A stretch of 49,033 nucleotides of DNA from a candidate division FCPU426 bacterium (GTDB lineage Bacteria > Oederibacteriota > Muellerivitia > Muellerivitales > Muellerivitaceae), in the NCBI GenBank assembly GCA_003152075.1, contig PLZG01000019.1, positions 1-49,033 on the forward strand, written 5' to 3'. The notes beneath the pieces are model-generated. The model was not told the origin of the DNA. It ran no database searches and saw nothing but the letters and a program-made list of their open reading frames with translations. Below, piece by piece: positions 39,750 to 47,705 of the stretch (the first letter of the stretch is position 1; the number at the start of each line of letters is the position of its first letter). The position numbers were made by a program, and so were the translations under genes.

Positions 39750-40940
39750 ATGACCAGATTCCAACGGATTCGCGGGTGGTGGAAACGCCTTCCACTGGGG
39801 CTCAGACTCACCTTTATGATCGTCCTCAGCGTCCTCATCCTGGCCCGCCTGGCCCTTCCCTACGTCCTCCAGCGCTACGTTAACGACAAGCTTTCCCACC
39901 TCGACGGATACGGAGGGAGTGTTGGAAGCATCACGGTTCACCTTTGGCGAGGCGCCTACCGCATCCATAACGCCGACATTCACAAAACCTCCGGGAAAGT
40001 CGCCGAACCGCTGTTTAAAGCCGCCTATGTGGACTTATCGATTGAATGGTTGCAGCTCTTCCATGGCTCGATAGTGGGTAAGGTATTTTTGGGGGAGCCG
40101 ACGGTCAACTTTGTGGCCGGGCCAACCGAAGCCGAAAGCCAGTTGGGCGAAAAAGCCGGATGGAATGAACTGCTGGTTAGCCTTTTCCCCTTCCGGTTGA
40201 ACCGTTTGGAAACCCGCGACGGCGCCGTGCATTTCCATGACCACTATCACAAACCCCCGGTGGATATCTTTATGAACGAATTGAAACTGCTGGCCTCAAA
40301 CCTTACCAACGCGCAAAGGAAGAATGAAGAGCTACCGACCCGCGTCGAAGCCACCTCCAAAACCATCGGCGGCGGGGCATTTGAAGTTCAAATCAAGCTC
40401 AACCTCCTGGACAAAGAACCCACATTTGAGCTGGAGGGGAATATCAAGGGAATGGACCTGACGGCCATTAATGACTTTTTACTGGCTTACGGCGGATTTG
40501 ACGTAGCCAAGGGTAATTTAACCTTATACGCCTCCGTGGCGTCCAAGGCGGGCACCTATGACGGCTATTTGAAAATCCTCTTCAAAAATATGCGAGTGTT
40601 CGTTTGGAAAAAAGAACGCAAGAAAGACATCCTGCATATTTTCTGGGATGCCGTCGTGGGGACGGTGACGACCCTTTTAAAAAATCCCAACGGAACCTTT
40701 GCCGCCAAGGTGCCTATTTCGGGTTCCTTCGGCAAGAGCCAGGTGGGTACCTGGCGGGCAATTGGGTCGATGCTGGAGAATGCCTTTGTCCGGGCGATGC
40801 TGCCAAAGATTGACGAGAAAATCACCGTCAAAATCATAAAAAAGAAAATAAAGGAAAAAAACGCGAAAAGGAATGAGGGAAAAGCGACACCAACGGAAAC
40901 CCCATCCCCTTCCCACAAGGTCAAGGCAAAGGCACCCTAA
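39750..40940 (+). CDS. AsmA-like/DUF748 envelope protein
   Basis: 396 residues. A basic N-terminus and one membrane helix (about 20-40: FMIVLSVLILARLALPYVL) are followed by long amphipathic beta-structure with the DUF748 patterns ARLALPYVLQRYVNDKL, SITVHLWRGAYRIHNADI, FLGEPTVNFV and GGAFEVQIKLNL. AsmA-type proteins span from the inner toward the outer membrane and are implicated in phospholipid traffic. This one is short compared with YhdP or TamB. The C-terminus is a basic helix and a Lys/Pro/Thr tail. Monocistronic. Confidence 0.8.
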   Translation: MTRFQRIRGWWKRLPLGLRLTFMIVLSVLILARLALPYVLQRYVNDKLSHLDGYGGSVGSITVHLWRGAYRIHNADIHKTSGKVAEPLFKAAYVDLSIEWLQLFHGSIVGKVFLGEPTVNFVAGPTEAESQLGEKAGWNELLVSLFPFRLNRLETRDGAVHFHDHYHKPPVDIFMNELKLLASNLTNAQRKNEELPTRVEATSKTIGGGAFEVQIKLNLLDKEPTFELEGNIKGMDLTAINDFLLAYGGFDVAKGNLTLYASVASKAGTYDGYLKILFKNMRVFVWKKERKKDILHIFWDAVVGTVTTLLKNPNGTFAAKVPISGSFGKSQVGTWRAIGSMLENAFVRAMLPKIDEKITVKIIKKKIKEKNAKRNEGKATPTETPSPSHKVKAKAP

Positions 40941-40980
40941 CCAAAATGGGCAAGGAAGGGAATTTCCAATATCCCTTTAA

Positions 40981-41142
40981 CAGGATGATGAAAAAGTCTA
41001 AAAGGCAGACTTTTTCGTATTTAAGTCGCAAACCACCCCTTCAAAACAAGGGGATAAATGCGATTCGCTCCAAGCCCGTGGCTGTAGACAGGGTGCCTTT
41101 GAGACTTTTGTGCAGATTCAGCACGGCTTCGTCAGCACCCTG
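40981..41142. repeat. MITE-like palindromic element, copy 2
   Basis: It starts CAGGATGATGAAAAAG and ends CGTCAGCACCCTG, imperfect inverted termini (9 of the first 11). A perfect 10-bp hairpin, 40990-40999 against 41007-41016, has a 7-base loop at the same offset as in copy 1 (352-528). The hairpin with its A- and T-runs could act as a bidirectional terminator between the convergent genes on either side. Confidence 0.65.
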
Positions 41143-41164
41143 ATAATGATTAATGCTTATTGGG

Positions 41165-42088
41165 TTATTTTTTCCTGGGATGTTGGGGAAGCTTTATCCT
41201 GACTTGGGTGACCCTTCGTGAACCTTTGGCCGGCTGTTCGCCATTGGCAAACAAAGCCGCGTAAGCACCAGTGGCTTCGGCGCCAAAAAACAGAATTTGC
41301 GAAGAATAATAAACCCACAGAAGAACCACCATCAGCGAACCGGGTGCCCCATACAGGGTCGCGATATCGCTGTGGGTAAGATAAAAGCCGAGCAAAAATT
41401 TGCCCGCGTTAAAAAGTACCGCGGCGATAAATCCACCAACCGCAACAGCCCGCCATTGCACCACGACATCCGGCAGAATTTTATATATGAGCGCGAATAA
41501 AATCGTGACCATTCCCAGGGACAATAAAAAGTTGACGATATTCAAAAACAATTCCTGGCCGGCAAACAAACCACCTAAAAGGTTCCCCAGGGCGGCGATA
41601 GCTACGCTGGCGAGCAGCGATACCAGCAGCAAAAAACCAATGCCCAATACCATGGCGAAAGACAAAAGCCGAGTTTTAAGAAAAGCCATGACACCCCACT
41701 CTTCGACGCGTTTCACGTTCGATACCGAATTAAGGGAAGTTTGAAGCTCGATAAAAAGACCCGAAGCGCCGATGAGGAGAGTGCTTGCGGCGACGATGGT
41801 CGCCAGGGTGCCGCTGGACGGATGCTGTGCCGCGATGGTGACCATGGATTCGACGCTTTTAGCCGCGGATTCGCCGATGAGGCTGGCGAGCCTGCTAAAA
41901 AGCTCGTGACCCGCCGCGTCAGCCCCGAAAAAAAAACCAGCGATAGCCAGGGCAATCATAAAAAGCGGCACCATGGAAAAAATGGTATAAAACGAAATGG
42001 CCGCCGCCATTTTTTGGGCTGACCCGTTTATCCACGCGAAAAAACTTTTCTTTAACAGCTGAAAGACGTTCTTCAATAAACCGATCAT
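41165..42088 (-). CDS. YihY/BrkB family inner-membrane protein
   Basis: 307 residues from the ATG at 42086-42088, preceded by AAAGGA; a longer reading adds 70 unrelated residues. Six or more membrane helices. The family signature is clear: MAAAISFYTIFSMVPLFMIA at 30-49, GTLATIVAASTLLIGASGLF, and near the C-terminus the WRAVAVGGFIAAVLF, YGAPGSLMVVLLWVYYSSQI and FFGAEAT blocks. YihY proteins were once thought to be RNase BN; their true role is uncertain and may concern lipid or small-molecule transport. Convergent with the AsmA-like gene across the MITE-like element. Confidence 0.93.
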   Translation of the reverse strand: MIGLLKNVFQLLKKSFFAWINGSAQKMAAAISFYTIFSMVPLFMIALAIAGFFFGADAAGHELFSRLASLIGESAAKSVESMVTIAAQHPSSGTLATIVAASTLLIGASGLFIELQTSLNSVSNVKRVEEWGVMAFLKTRLLSFAMVLGIGFLLLVSLLASVAIAALGNLLGGLFAGQELFLNIVNFLLSLGMVTILFALIYKILPDVVVQWRAVAVGGFIAAVLFNAGKFLLGFYLTHSDIATLYGAPGSLMVVLLWVYYSSQILFFGAEATGAYAALFANGEQPAKGSRRVTQVRIKLPQHPRKK

Positions 42089-42270
42089 GGAAAGCCATCC
42101 TTTGCTTGAATCTGGTTTTTCCTTCCACTTAGCATGATGGTTTTTGAAGCTAATAAAAAGGGGTAGGTGATTTTTGCATTTGATATTTCGCTTTTTTGAA
42201 ATTTCCAAGCTATCAGAATGATAATTTAAAAATAGAGAAAGCCGGTCAATGCCTTCTGCGTTTTCCCTTT

Positions 42271-42298
42271 GTCCGCGATGGGTCCTCGTCGTGGACAC
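42271..42298. repeat. GTCC/GGAC dispersed repeat, copy E
   Basis: On the minus strand TGTCCACGACGAGGACCCAT then CGCGGACA. The arms TGTCCGCGA and TCGTGGACA form a 9-bp stem with one G-U pair. It lies 183 bases upstream of the YihY start. Confidence 0.55.
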
Positions 42299-42429
42299 CT
42301 AAGTGTCTTTGATTCCGGTAACCCGCGCATTTTATCTCTGATGTTTTGAGGTCTGGTCTAGAATTCGGCGGTATGAATGAATGCCTTGCCCAAACCCCTG
42401 TTTTAAAGACCATAACTCACTAGCCCATA

Positions 42430-42522
42430 TTATCTTTTGGAAGGGGTCACCAGAACGTAGGTCAAATCCAGTATCTTGAGGATGAGGCTATCAGGAAGGG
42501 AGCAGTTCAAGGTGACGGTATG
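42430..42522 (-). pseudogene. Truncated second copy of the yjbR-like gene (3' end)
   Basis: Read on the minus strand this encodes HTVTLNCSLPDSLILKILDL then TYVLVTPSKR and a TAA stop. It matches the C-terminus of the intact MmcQ/YjbR-like protein at 44293-44664 (NTVTLDGSLPDSLIRKMVEL, SYVLVTPAKS) with about two thirds of residues identical and obvious similarity at the DNA level. Nothing homologous remains upstream; two stem-loops (42538-42560 and 42569-42595) take its place. It is a decayed paralogue. With repeat E it accounts for most of the gene-free stretch 42089-42637. Confidence 0.75.
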
Positions 42523-42637
42523 GCAAAACCGTTGGGGGCCGATTTCCCTTTGGAATCGGCACAGCCTAACCGAGACCTCGGCATAAAGCCTCGGTCCAGG
42601 GGGCTTTTAACCAAGAGGAATTAATTGGAAAAAATAG

Positions 42638-43666
42638 TCACCGATATTTCCACAAAATACCCCATTCAATCAAGTGCTTTAGAAGCCCCGCGAGAATACC
42701 GGTGAACGAAAAATTCCTATAGGTAATAACACCATTATATTTGCCTAAACTCGTGACCATCACTCTCTCTCCTGGAAGATAGGGCATTAGTGATTTTTTA
42801 CACTCGAGGGAAATAATATTTTTTACAACAATCTTTACCTGTTCGCGCGCGTTCTGCGCCGTTTTTTCCTCACGAATATTGTTCACGTCGCCTGCCGCGA
42901 AAATAGTCCTGAACCCTTTGACTTGCAGGTATTTATTAACCAGCACGTGCCCGCGCCCATCCAGCGAGGAAGGCATGGTCTTCGCGACAAATTCCGAATT
43001 TGGTTCAATCCCGGTGCATAAAAAGGCGCGGTCGGCGGTTATGGCCCCACCCTTTTTTGTGGAAAATGATTTCCCCTTTTGGCCGGTTACCTCGGTGTTC
43101 AAAAGAACCTTAACCCCTTTTTGGCTCAAATAGTCATAAAAATACTTACTCGCCCCCTCGACCATCCGCTCTCCCAAACGATCATGGGAATGGGCGAGAA
43201 TAACTTTCTTCGAGGGATAGGCGTTACAAATCTCACCCGCGAGTTCAACGCCGACCAATCCACCGCCAATAATCAAGACCGTACCGGCCTTTTCAAGATC
43301 GAGATGATATTTTTCAATCGTGAATAGGCGCGAGGGGTTGAGGGCCTGAATCTTGATCGGTGGTTCGTAACGGGAGCCGGAACAAATGACACAGTAATCA
43401 AAAATTATTTTTGTTCCATTCACCCTGACGATGTTTTTGGATATGCGTTCGGCTTTTCCGAGGATAACTTTGGCTTGTTTGAGGTAGACACTATGAAGAA
43501 TTCGTATTGAGGCAAGATGTTGGGGCTCGACAATGGCGCGAGGCACTCCGGGGGTAAATTCAAAATAGCGTTTTGTGTCAATCAACGTAACATCAAATTT
43601 TTCTTCAAGGATTTTCGTGGCTGAAGCCCCCGCGAAACCTCCGCCAATCACGATGATTTTTTTCAT
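42638..43666 (-). CDS. FSP1/NDH-2-like FAD-dependent NAD(P)H:quinone oxidoreductase
   Basis: 342 residues. Two Rossmann dinucleotide sites are seen: IIVIGGGFAGASATKIL at 4-20 for FAD and VLIIGGGLVGVELAGEI at about 130-146 for NAD(P)H. FAAGDVNN near residue 257 completes the FAD site. Sequence character is closest to the AIFM2/FSP1 branch of type II NADH dehydrogenases (compact, TPGVPRAIVEP after the FAD motif), which pass electrons from NAD(P)H to quinones. The amphipathic C-terminal end (LLKHLIEWGILWKYR) could bind the membrane. Divergent from a cupredoxin lipoprotein gene, another redox protein. Confidence 0.85.
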   Translation of the reverse strand: MKKIIVIGGGFAGASATKILEEKFDVTLIDTKRYFEFTPGVPRAIVEPQHLASIRILHSVYLKQAKVILGKAERISKNIVRVNGTKIIFDYCVICSGSRYEPPIKIQALNPSRLFTIEKYHLDLEKAGTVLIIGGGLVGVELAGEICNAYPSKKVILAHSHDRLGERMVEGASKYFYDYLSQKGVKVLLNTEVTGQKGKSFSTKKGGAITADRAFLCTGIEPNSEFVAKTMPSSLDGRGHVLVNKYLQVKGFRTIFAAGDVNNIREEKTAQNAREQVKIVVKNIISLECKKSLMPYLPGERVMVTSLGKYNGVITYRNFSFTGILAGLLKHLIEWGILWKYR

Positions 43667-43855
43667 GTCACTCTTTAAATCACTATCGCCGACTTGGTCG
43701 CGAACTTCAATGCATTGAGGAGAATTTATTTGAACTTTTTTATCCCTATCATTTTGAGAAAAATTTTAATTTACAAAAATGATTCAGTAACTTAATTAGA
43801 TCAAGAATAGTATTTAATTTACGACCATTGAAATAATGATTTTAAATGAGGCGAC

Positions 43856-44242
43856 ATGAATAAAATTTTAACAGTGTTGTTTTACTTTGCCTGCGGCCTT
43901 TTGGCTTTGTTGCCATTGGCCTGTACCAGCTCACCCTCGGCGCCAGCCACCATGACAAGCACCGCGAGAACGGTGACCGCCACTGGAAGCAGTACTTTTA
44001 GCCCCGGGTCCGTGACGATCATGCACGGTCAAGCGGTAACCTTTGTCTTAGGCTCTGGCACCCATTCGCTTTACATCGATAACGGAAGCGGAGCCTGCGC
44101 CCAGAATTACTCCACCTGGCCCCAAACCATCACTTTTTCCACGGCCGGGACCTTCAGTTTCCATTGCCAGTACCATTCGCCTTGCAGCACAACCTCTTGC
44201 TCTGCCTGCACAGGGATGGTTGGCCAGGTGATTGTTCAATAA
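43856..44242 (+). CDS. Cupredoxin-like copper lipoprotein
   Basis: 128 residues. A lipoprotein signal peptide ends at LPLAC (C23). After a short Thr/Ser linker comes a plastocyanin-type domain with a full type 1 copper site: H70 (GTHSLYID), C104 and H107 (FHCQYH) and M121 (GMVGQVIV). Four additional Cys (81, 110, 115, 118) are unusual; the loop between H107 and M121 is long and Cys-rich (SPCSTTSCSACTG), suggesting disulfides or a second metal. Such proteins carry single electrons in the periplasm or at the cell surface. GAGG precedes the ATG. It is divergent from the FSP1/NDH-2-like gene. Confidence 0.85.
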   Translation: MNKILTVLFYFACGLLALLPLACTSSPSAPATMTSTARTVTATGSSTFSPGSVTIMHGQAVTFVLGSGTHSLYIDNGSGACAQNYSTWPQTITFSTAGTFSFHCQYHSPCSTTSCSACTGMVGQVIVQ

Positions 44243-44292
44243 GGCGGGATTTTCCAAAACTCTTATTTTAAGACCATGCTCGCCAGTCGATT

Positions 44293-44664
44293 TTAACTTT
44301 TGGCAGGGGTCACCAGGACGTAGGACAATTCCACCATCTTACGGATGAGGCTATCGGGTAGGGAACCGTCCAGGGTGACGGTGTTCCAATGCCTCTTATT
44401 CATATGGTAACCAGGTTGGACGGCGGGGTATTGCTTGCGAAGGGATTGGACCCAGATGGGATCGCACTTTAAATTGGCGTACCAGACGCCTTCATCCAGG
44501 CTCAGGGTAGCGAACATTTTTCCACTGGTTTTATAAACCGCCACTTGCGGCCCGAAAGGGAAGGTTTCAACCGTACCAGGCTTACCCAGAAACAGTTTGC
44601 GGTATTTTTGGTAAGTCCTTCCCGTGAAGAGGAGAGCTGTCTTGGTTTGCGTTTGTTTTATCAT
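44293..44664 (-). CDS. MmcQ/YjbR family protein
   Basis: 123 residues. The YjbR/DUF419 pattern is plain: GTVETFPFGPQVAVYKTSGKM, FATLSLD, ANLKCDP, and PGYHMNKRHWNTVTLDGSLP followed by a final helix (DSLIRKMVELSYVLV). The fold resembles a CyaY-like or double-wing DNA-binding protein, but the function is not established. AGGGAGGA lies about 13 bases before the ATG. A truncated second copy exists at 42430-42522, on the same strand, about 1.8 kb away. Confidence 0.92.
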   Translation of the reverse strand: MIKQTQTKTALLFTGRTYQKYRKLFLGKPGTVETFPFGPQVAVYKTSGKMFATLSLDEGVWYANLKCDPIWVQSLRKQYPAVQPGYHMNKRHWNTVTLDGSLPDSLIRKMVELSYVLVTPAKS

Positions 44665-44938
44665 TTGGACCTATTATTCCTCCCTGAAGGTGATCCTAAT
44701 TTAAAGGTATTTCTTTAACCAATTCCTGATTTGAGTAAATGCGGGCTGGAACCACAGACTAGATGTTCTTTTACCTCAAAAACCCTTTTAAATAGCCCAT
44801 TTATTTAAATCTGGGTTTATTTTGAACTAAATCCCCAATTTACCGTCTAAAGCAGAACAGGGGGAGCCTTGCCAAGACAACCATTGCTGTCCATATCGAA
44901 AAAATCTTCCTAGTTTATTTCCGCTATTAATATTAATT

Positions 44939-46621
44939 TTGATGAATTTTAATTGTTCCAGGTCTTTTAACACACCCGCAAGTCCAGCACTTCAATTTAC
45001 CGCAACCAAAACTCCCCCTGCGATCCAAACTTCAACCAACTCTCCCACCCAAACCCCCTCTCTTACTGCTACACAGACCATGACCAAGACCAACACTGCC
45101 ACCACTACACAATCCCCAACAAACTCACCCACCAATACCCCGACATTAGTTTTTACCAATACTTTTACAGGAACCTTAACTTTACAACCAACCAGCACTC
45201 CTTCGAATTCACCAACTGATTCACCGACCTTAACTTTTTCCGTGACTCCGACCCCTACCAATGCGAATTCCGCCACGCCCACCAATTCATCCACGGATTC
45301 ACCGACGCTTTCTCCTACCATTACCCCCACTCCCACTTGTGGAAATCTCGCGAGTTTTGGAAACACCGACAATGGCACTCAAATTAATTGGTCGACGAAT
45401 ATGGGCGTGAACAGTGAACAATTGTCCCTGCCGGCAATCCTTCAAAGTATTTCGGTGCGGAGCGCGAACGCGGGAACGCTTCAATTGGGAATTTATCAAG
45501 ATAATGGCTCTAATTATCCCGGTAATCTGTTGGTACAGACCGGCCCTATGAGCGTGGTCGCGGGTTGGAATACGCTGCCTATTCCTAATACCGTTGTTAG
45601 CCCGGGGACCTATTGGTTGGCCTATTCTGGTTGTTCTGCTTCGAACCCGGCGACGATTTATTACGACGTCCCAGGGACTAGTTATGGGACCTTTACTTGC
45701 GCGATGCAAGATCCTTTTCCTTCCAGTTCGGTGATAGCCGGTAGTGTGCGATTTTGTATGCACGCAAATTATTGTCTCGGTCCCGGTGTTTTAACCTACA
45801 CCCCCACTGGAACATTTACCCAAACGCCCACTTGGACATTGACCCCAACCCCAACAGGCCTCAATACGCCACCTCCCACTGATACACCTCTTTGTGGAAG
45901 TCCCAACCAATACGGTAACAGCGCATCATTCACCTATTACAATTATCCATTTAGTCTCAGTTTTACCCGTATGGTTGCTTCAGGGCCTGGAACTGTCATG
46001 AATCTTAATGCTTATGTTTTATACCCCAATAATGGTTATCTGCAATCGGGTCTTTACGCGGATAACGCGGGCCAGCCTTCCACGCTTCTAGCCGCTTCCG
46101 TTCCCATGACGGTTACAAGCGCGGGCTGGTGGAGCATGGATATCCCTGACACGCCCATCTCAGGCCCGGCTACTTATTGGATCGCCATTCAATGCAGTAA
46201 TGCCAGATATGTGGGAATTACTTACGACAGTTTTCACAACTCCAACGATCAATTTCAATCAACCAGCAATCCTTTTGGTTCCATGCCGGCATCGGTCCCC
46301 GCCCTTGCCGCCACGAACCTCAATTGGTCTGTTTTCGCGAAAGTTTGCCAGGCTGCAAGCGTTCCCATCGACACGCCAACGATTACGATTTCTCCGACTC
46401 CAACACCAGTTCCGTGTGGTTACCCTGGTTTAACCTGCACTCCCACTTGGACCTATACGCCATGTCCTTATCCGGGTTGCTGGGTCACTTGTATCGCAAG
46501 CATGACTCTGACTCCAACGTCGACTCCAACAGGTACCCTCAGTCCTTCTCCCACACCCTGCGCTTGCACGCCCACTCCAACCATCGCGCCATGCTATGGT
46601 TTTATCAGTGGTAGTTGTTGA
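44939..46621 (+). CDS. Thr/Pro-linker surface protein with two Cys-bracketed beta domains; 5' end disrupted
   Basis: 560 residues from the first usable codons (TTG-ATG at 44939-44944). Linkers of T-x-T-P-T type (about 20-130, 285-315, 470-545) separate two related beta-sandwich modules. Module 1 runs from CGNLASFGN to FCMHANYC and module 2 from LCGSPNQYGNSAS to VFAKVC; both contain SGLY/LGIYQDN and GPATYWIA/PGTYWLAY phrases and are bracketed by Cys. No export signal is encoded after the ATG, but upstream in the same frame lies a hydrophobic stretch (SLFPLLILIL) without a start codon. A TTG at 44869 with GGGGGAG just before it would join that stretch if the A6 run at 44899-44904 were A5. A frameshift, phase-variable tract or sequence error is likely. 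Confidence 0.75.
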   Translation: MMNFNCSRSFNTPASPALQFTATKTPPAIQTSTNSPTQTPSLTATQTMTKTNTATTTQSPTNSPTNTPTLVFTNTFTGTLTLQPTSTPSNSPTDSPTLTFSVTPTPTNANSATPTNSSTDSPTLSPTITPTPTCGNLASFGNTDNGTQINWSTNMGVNSEQLSLPAILQSISVRSANAGTLQLGIYQDNGSNYPGNLLVQTGPMSVVAGWNTLPIPNTVVSPGTYWLAYSGCSASNPATIYYDVPGTSYGTFTCAMQDPFPSSSVIAGSVRFCMHANYCLGPGVLTYTPTGTFTQTPTWTLTPTPTGLNTPPPTDTPLCGSPNQYGNSASFTYYNYPFSLSFTRMVASGPGTVMNLNAYVLYPNNGYLQSGLYADNAGQPSTLLAASVPMTVTSAGWWSMDIPDTPISGPATYWIAIQCSNARYVGITYDSFHNSNDQFQSTSNPFGSMPASVPALAATNLNWSVFAKVCQAASVPIDTPTITISPTPTPVPCGYPGLTCTPTWTYTPCPYPGCWVTCIASMTLTPTSTPTGTLSPSPTPCACTPTPTIAPCYGFISGSC

Positions 46622-46664
46622 ACGATTTGGGGATTCTTTGAAAATGTTCCGGAGAGAACTTCTG

Positions 46665-47642
46665 TTAATCGATGGGGATTTCTTTAACGAATTCCTGATT
46701 TAAGTAGATTTGCGCGGAAGCCTTGCCGGTCACCGATACTCCTACCTCAATATGATCCTTGGGTGATTCCATCTTGTTGTGAATTGTCTTCGTACCCGTA
46801 CTGTCCAAGACATCAATTTGTAGGCGGCGAGGGTTTCCTTCCGGCATGTCAAACTGGATCTTGGCGTAACGAGCCGCTTTACCTTCCCCCGATTTATCGG
46901 AAACCACAAAGGATACGCTGTCTTTCTTCTGGATCTTGGTTCCGGCAGGCGGTACTTGGGAAATAACCGTTTCAGAATCCAGGTCGTCATGGGTTTCGTT
47001 CTTGATCTTATCAATCGTAATGCCGGCGGGCCGCAGGGATTTGAAAGCCAACTCGAGAGGTTTGTTCCTCAATTCGGGCATGACGAAAGCCGGGTCGGTT
47101 GGGCCGTTGGAAACTAACAGGTTCACGTCTGTGAAGGAATCCACCAGTTCGTCGGTTTCGGGCACTTGGGCGATAACCGTATCCTTTGGATCGATTGTGG
47201 AAGTGACGAGGGATTCTTTTCCGATCCGCAGGTGCGCCCCGGCCAGGGCCATTTGAGCCTGGGGGAGGGACAGGTGCAGGACCGTGGGAACTTTGACCTT
47301 CGGGTTTCCCTTGCTTAAAACAACCTCAATGGTTTGCCCGTGTTTGACGTAATTGTTGGCCTTGGGCAATTGGTCGCTGATAAGTCCCAAGGGAACATGC
47401 TCGTCAAAAACCGAACGGGCGACCTTGAGGAGTAGATTTTTGGAGGACAGCAGTTTTTCGGCCTGGGATTGGTCCATTCCAATAATTTTAGGAACCACCA
47501 TTGGCTGATGGCGTTGGGTGAATAGCATGGCACCAAAGCCGGTAATGGCCATGATTCCGGTAAAGGTTCCCAGGATTTTTACTGCCCGGTTCACGAGCGT
47601 TTTTTCCTTAGGGGTCATTTTTATTTTTACAATCGAATCCAT
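46665..47642 (-). CDS. Membrane-anchored triple-PASTA protein
   Basis: 325 residues from the ATG at 47640-47642, with AAAGG upstream. A basic cytoplasmic N-terminus (IVKIKMTPKEKTLVNRAVK), one membrane helix (about 24-43) and three consecutive PASTA domains: VVPKIIGMDQSQAEKLLSSK at about 49, KVPTVLHLSLPQAQMALAGA at about 118, and VMPELRNKPLELAFKSLRPA at about 187. A C-terminal beta domain (about 255-325) follows. PASTA domains bind peptidoglycan fragments or act as spacers, usually on Ser/Thr kinases or penicillin-binding proteins; here no kinase or transpeptidase domain is attached. Downstream of rlmN on the same strand, 59 bases apart. Confidence 0.9.
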   Translation of the reverse strand: MDSIVKIKMTPKEKTLVNRAVKILGTFTGIMAITGFGAMLFTQRHQPMVVPKIIGMDQSQAEKLLSSKNLLLKVARSVFDEHVPLGLISDQLPKANNYVKHGQTIEVVLSKGNPKVKVPTVLHLSLPQAQMALAGAHLRIGKESLVTSTIDPKDTVIAQVPETDELVDSFTDVNLLVSNGPTDPAFVMPELRNKPLELAFKSLRPAGITIDKIKNETHDDLDSETVISQVPPAGTKIQKKDSVSFVVSDKSGEGKAARYAKIQFDMPEGNPRRLQIDVLDSTGTKTIHNKMESPKDHIEVGVSVTGKASAQIYLNQEFVKEIPID

Positions 47643-47662
47643 TGCAACCTTTCTCAATAAAT

Positions 47663-47705
47663 GTAGGGGCAGCTTCCCATGGCGGGCGCGGGGGCCCGCC
47701 CTTAC
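47663..47705. repeat. GTAGGGGC palindromic repeat touching the rlmN stop codon
   Basis: The outer arms GTAGGGGC and GCCCTTAC and a perfect inner hairpin (GGCGGGC 47681-47687, GCCCGCC 47694-47700). The TAA of rlmN (47702-47704) lies in the right end of the repeat. It fills the gap before the PASTA gene. Confidence 0.65.

Noticed and set aside
41165-42298. Longer N-terminus for the YihY-like protein
   Set aside because: The extra 70 codons include repeat E and have no membrane or family character; the internal ATG has a good ribosome-binding site.
42538-42595. Two stem-loops as a terminator or riboswitch
   Set aside because: No T-run follows on either strand at the right place and no known aptamer is recognised; they lie where the body of the truncated yjbR copy should be.
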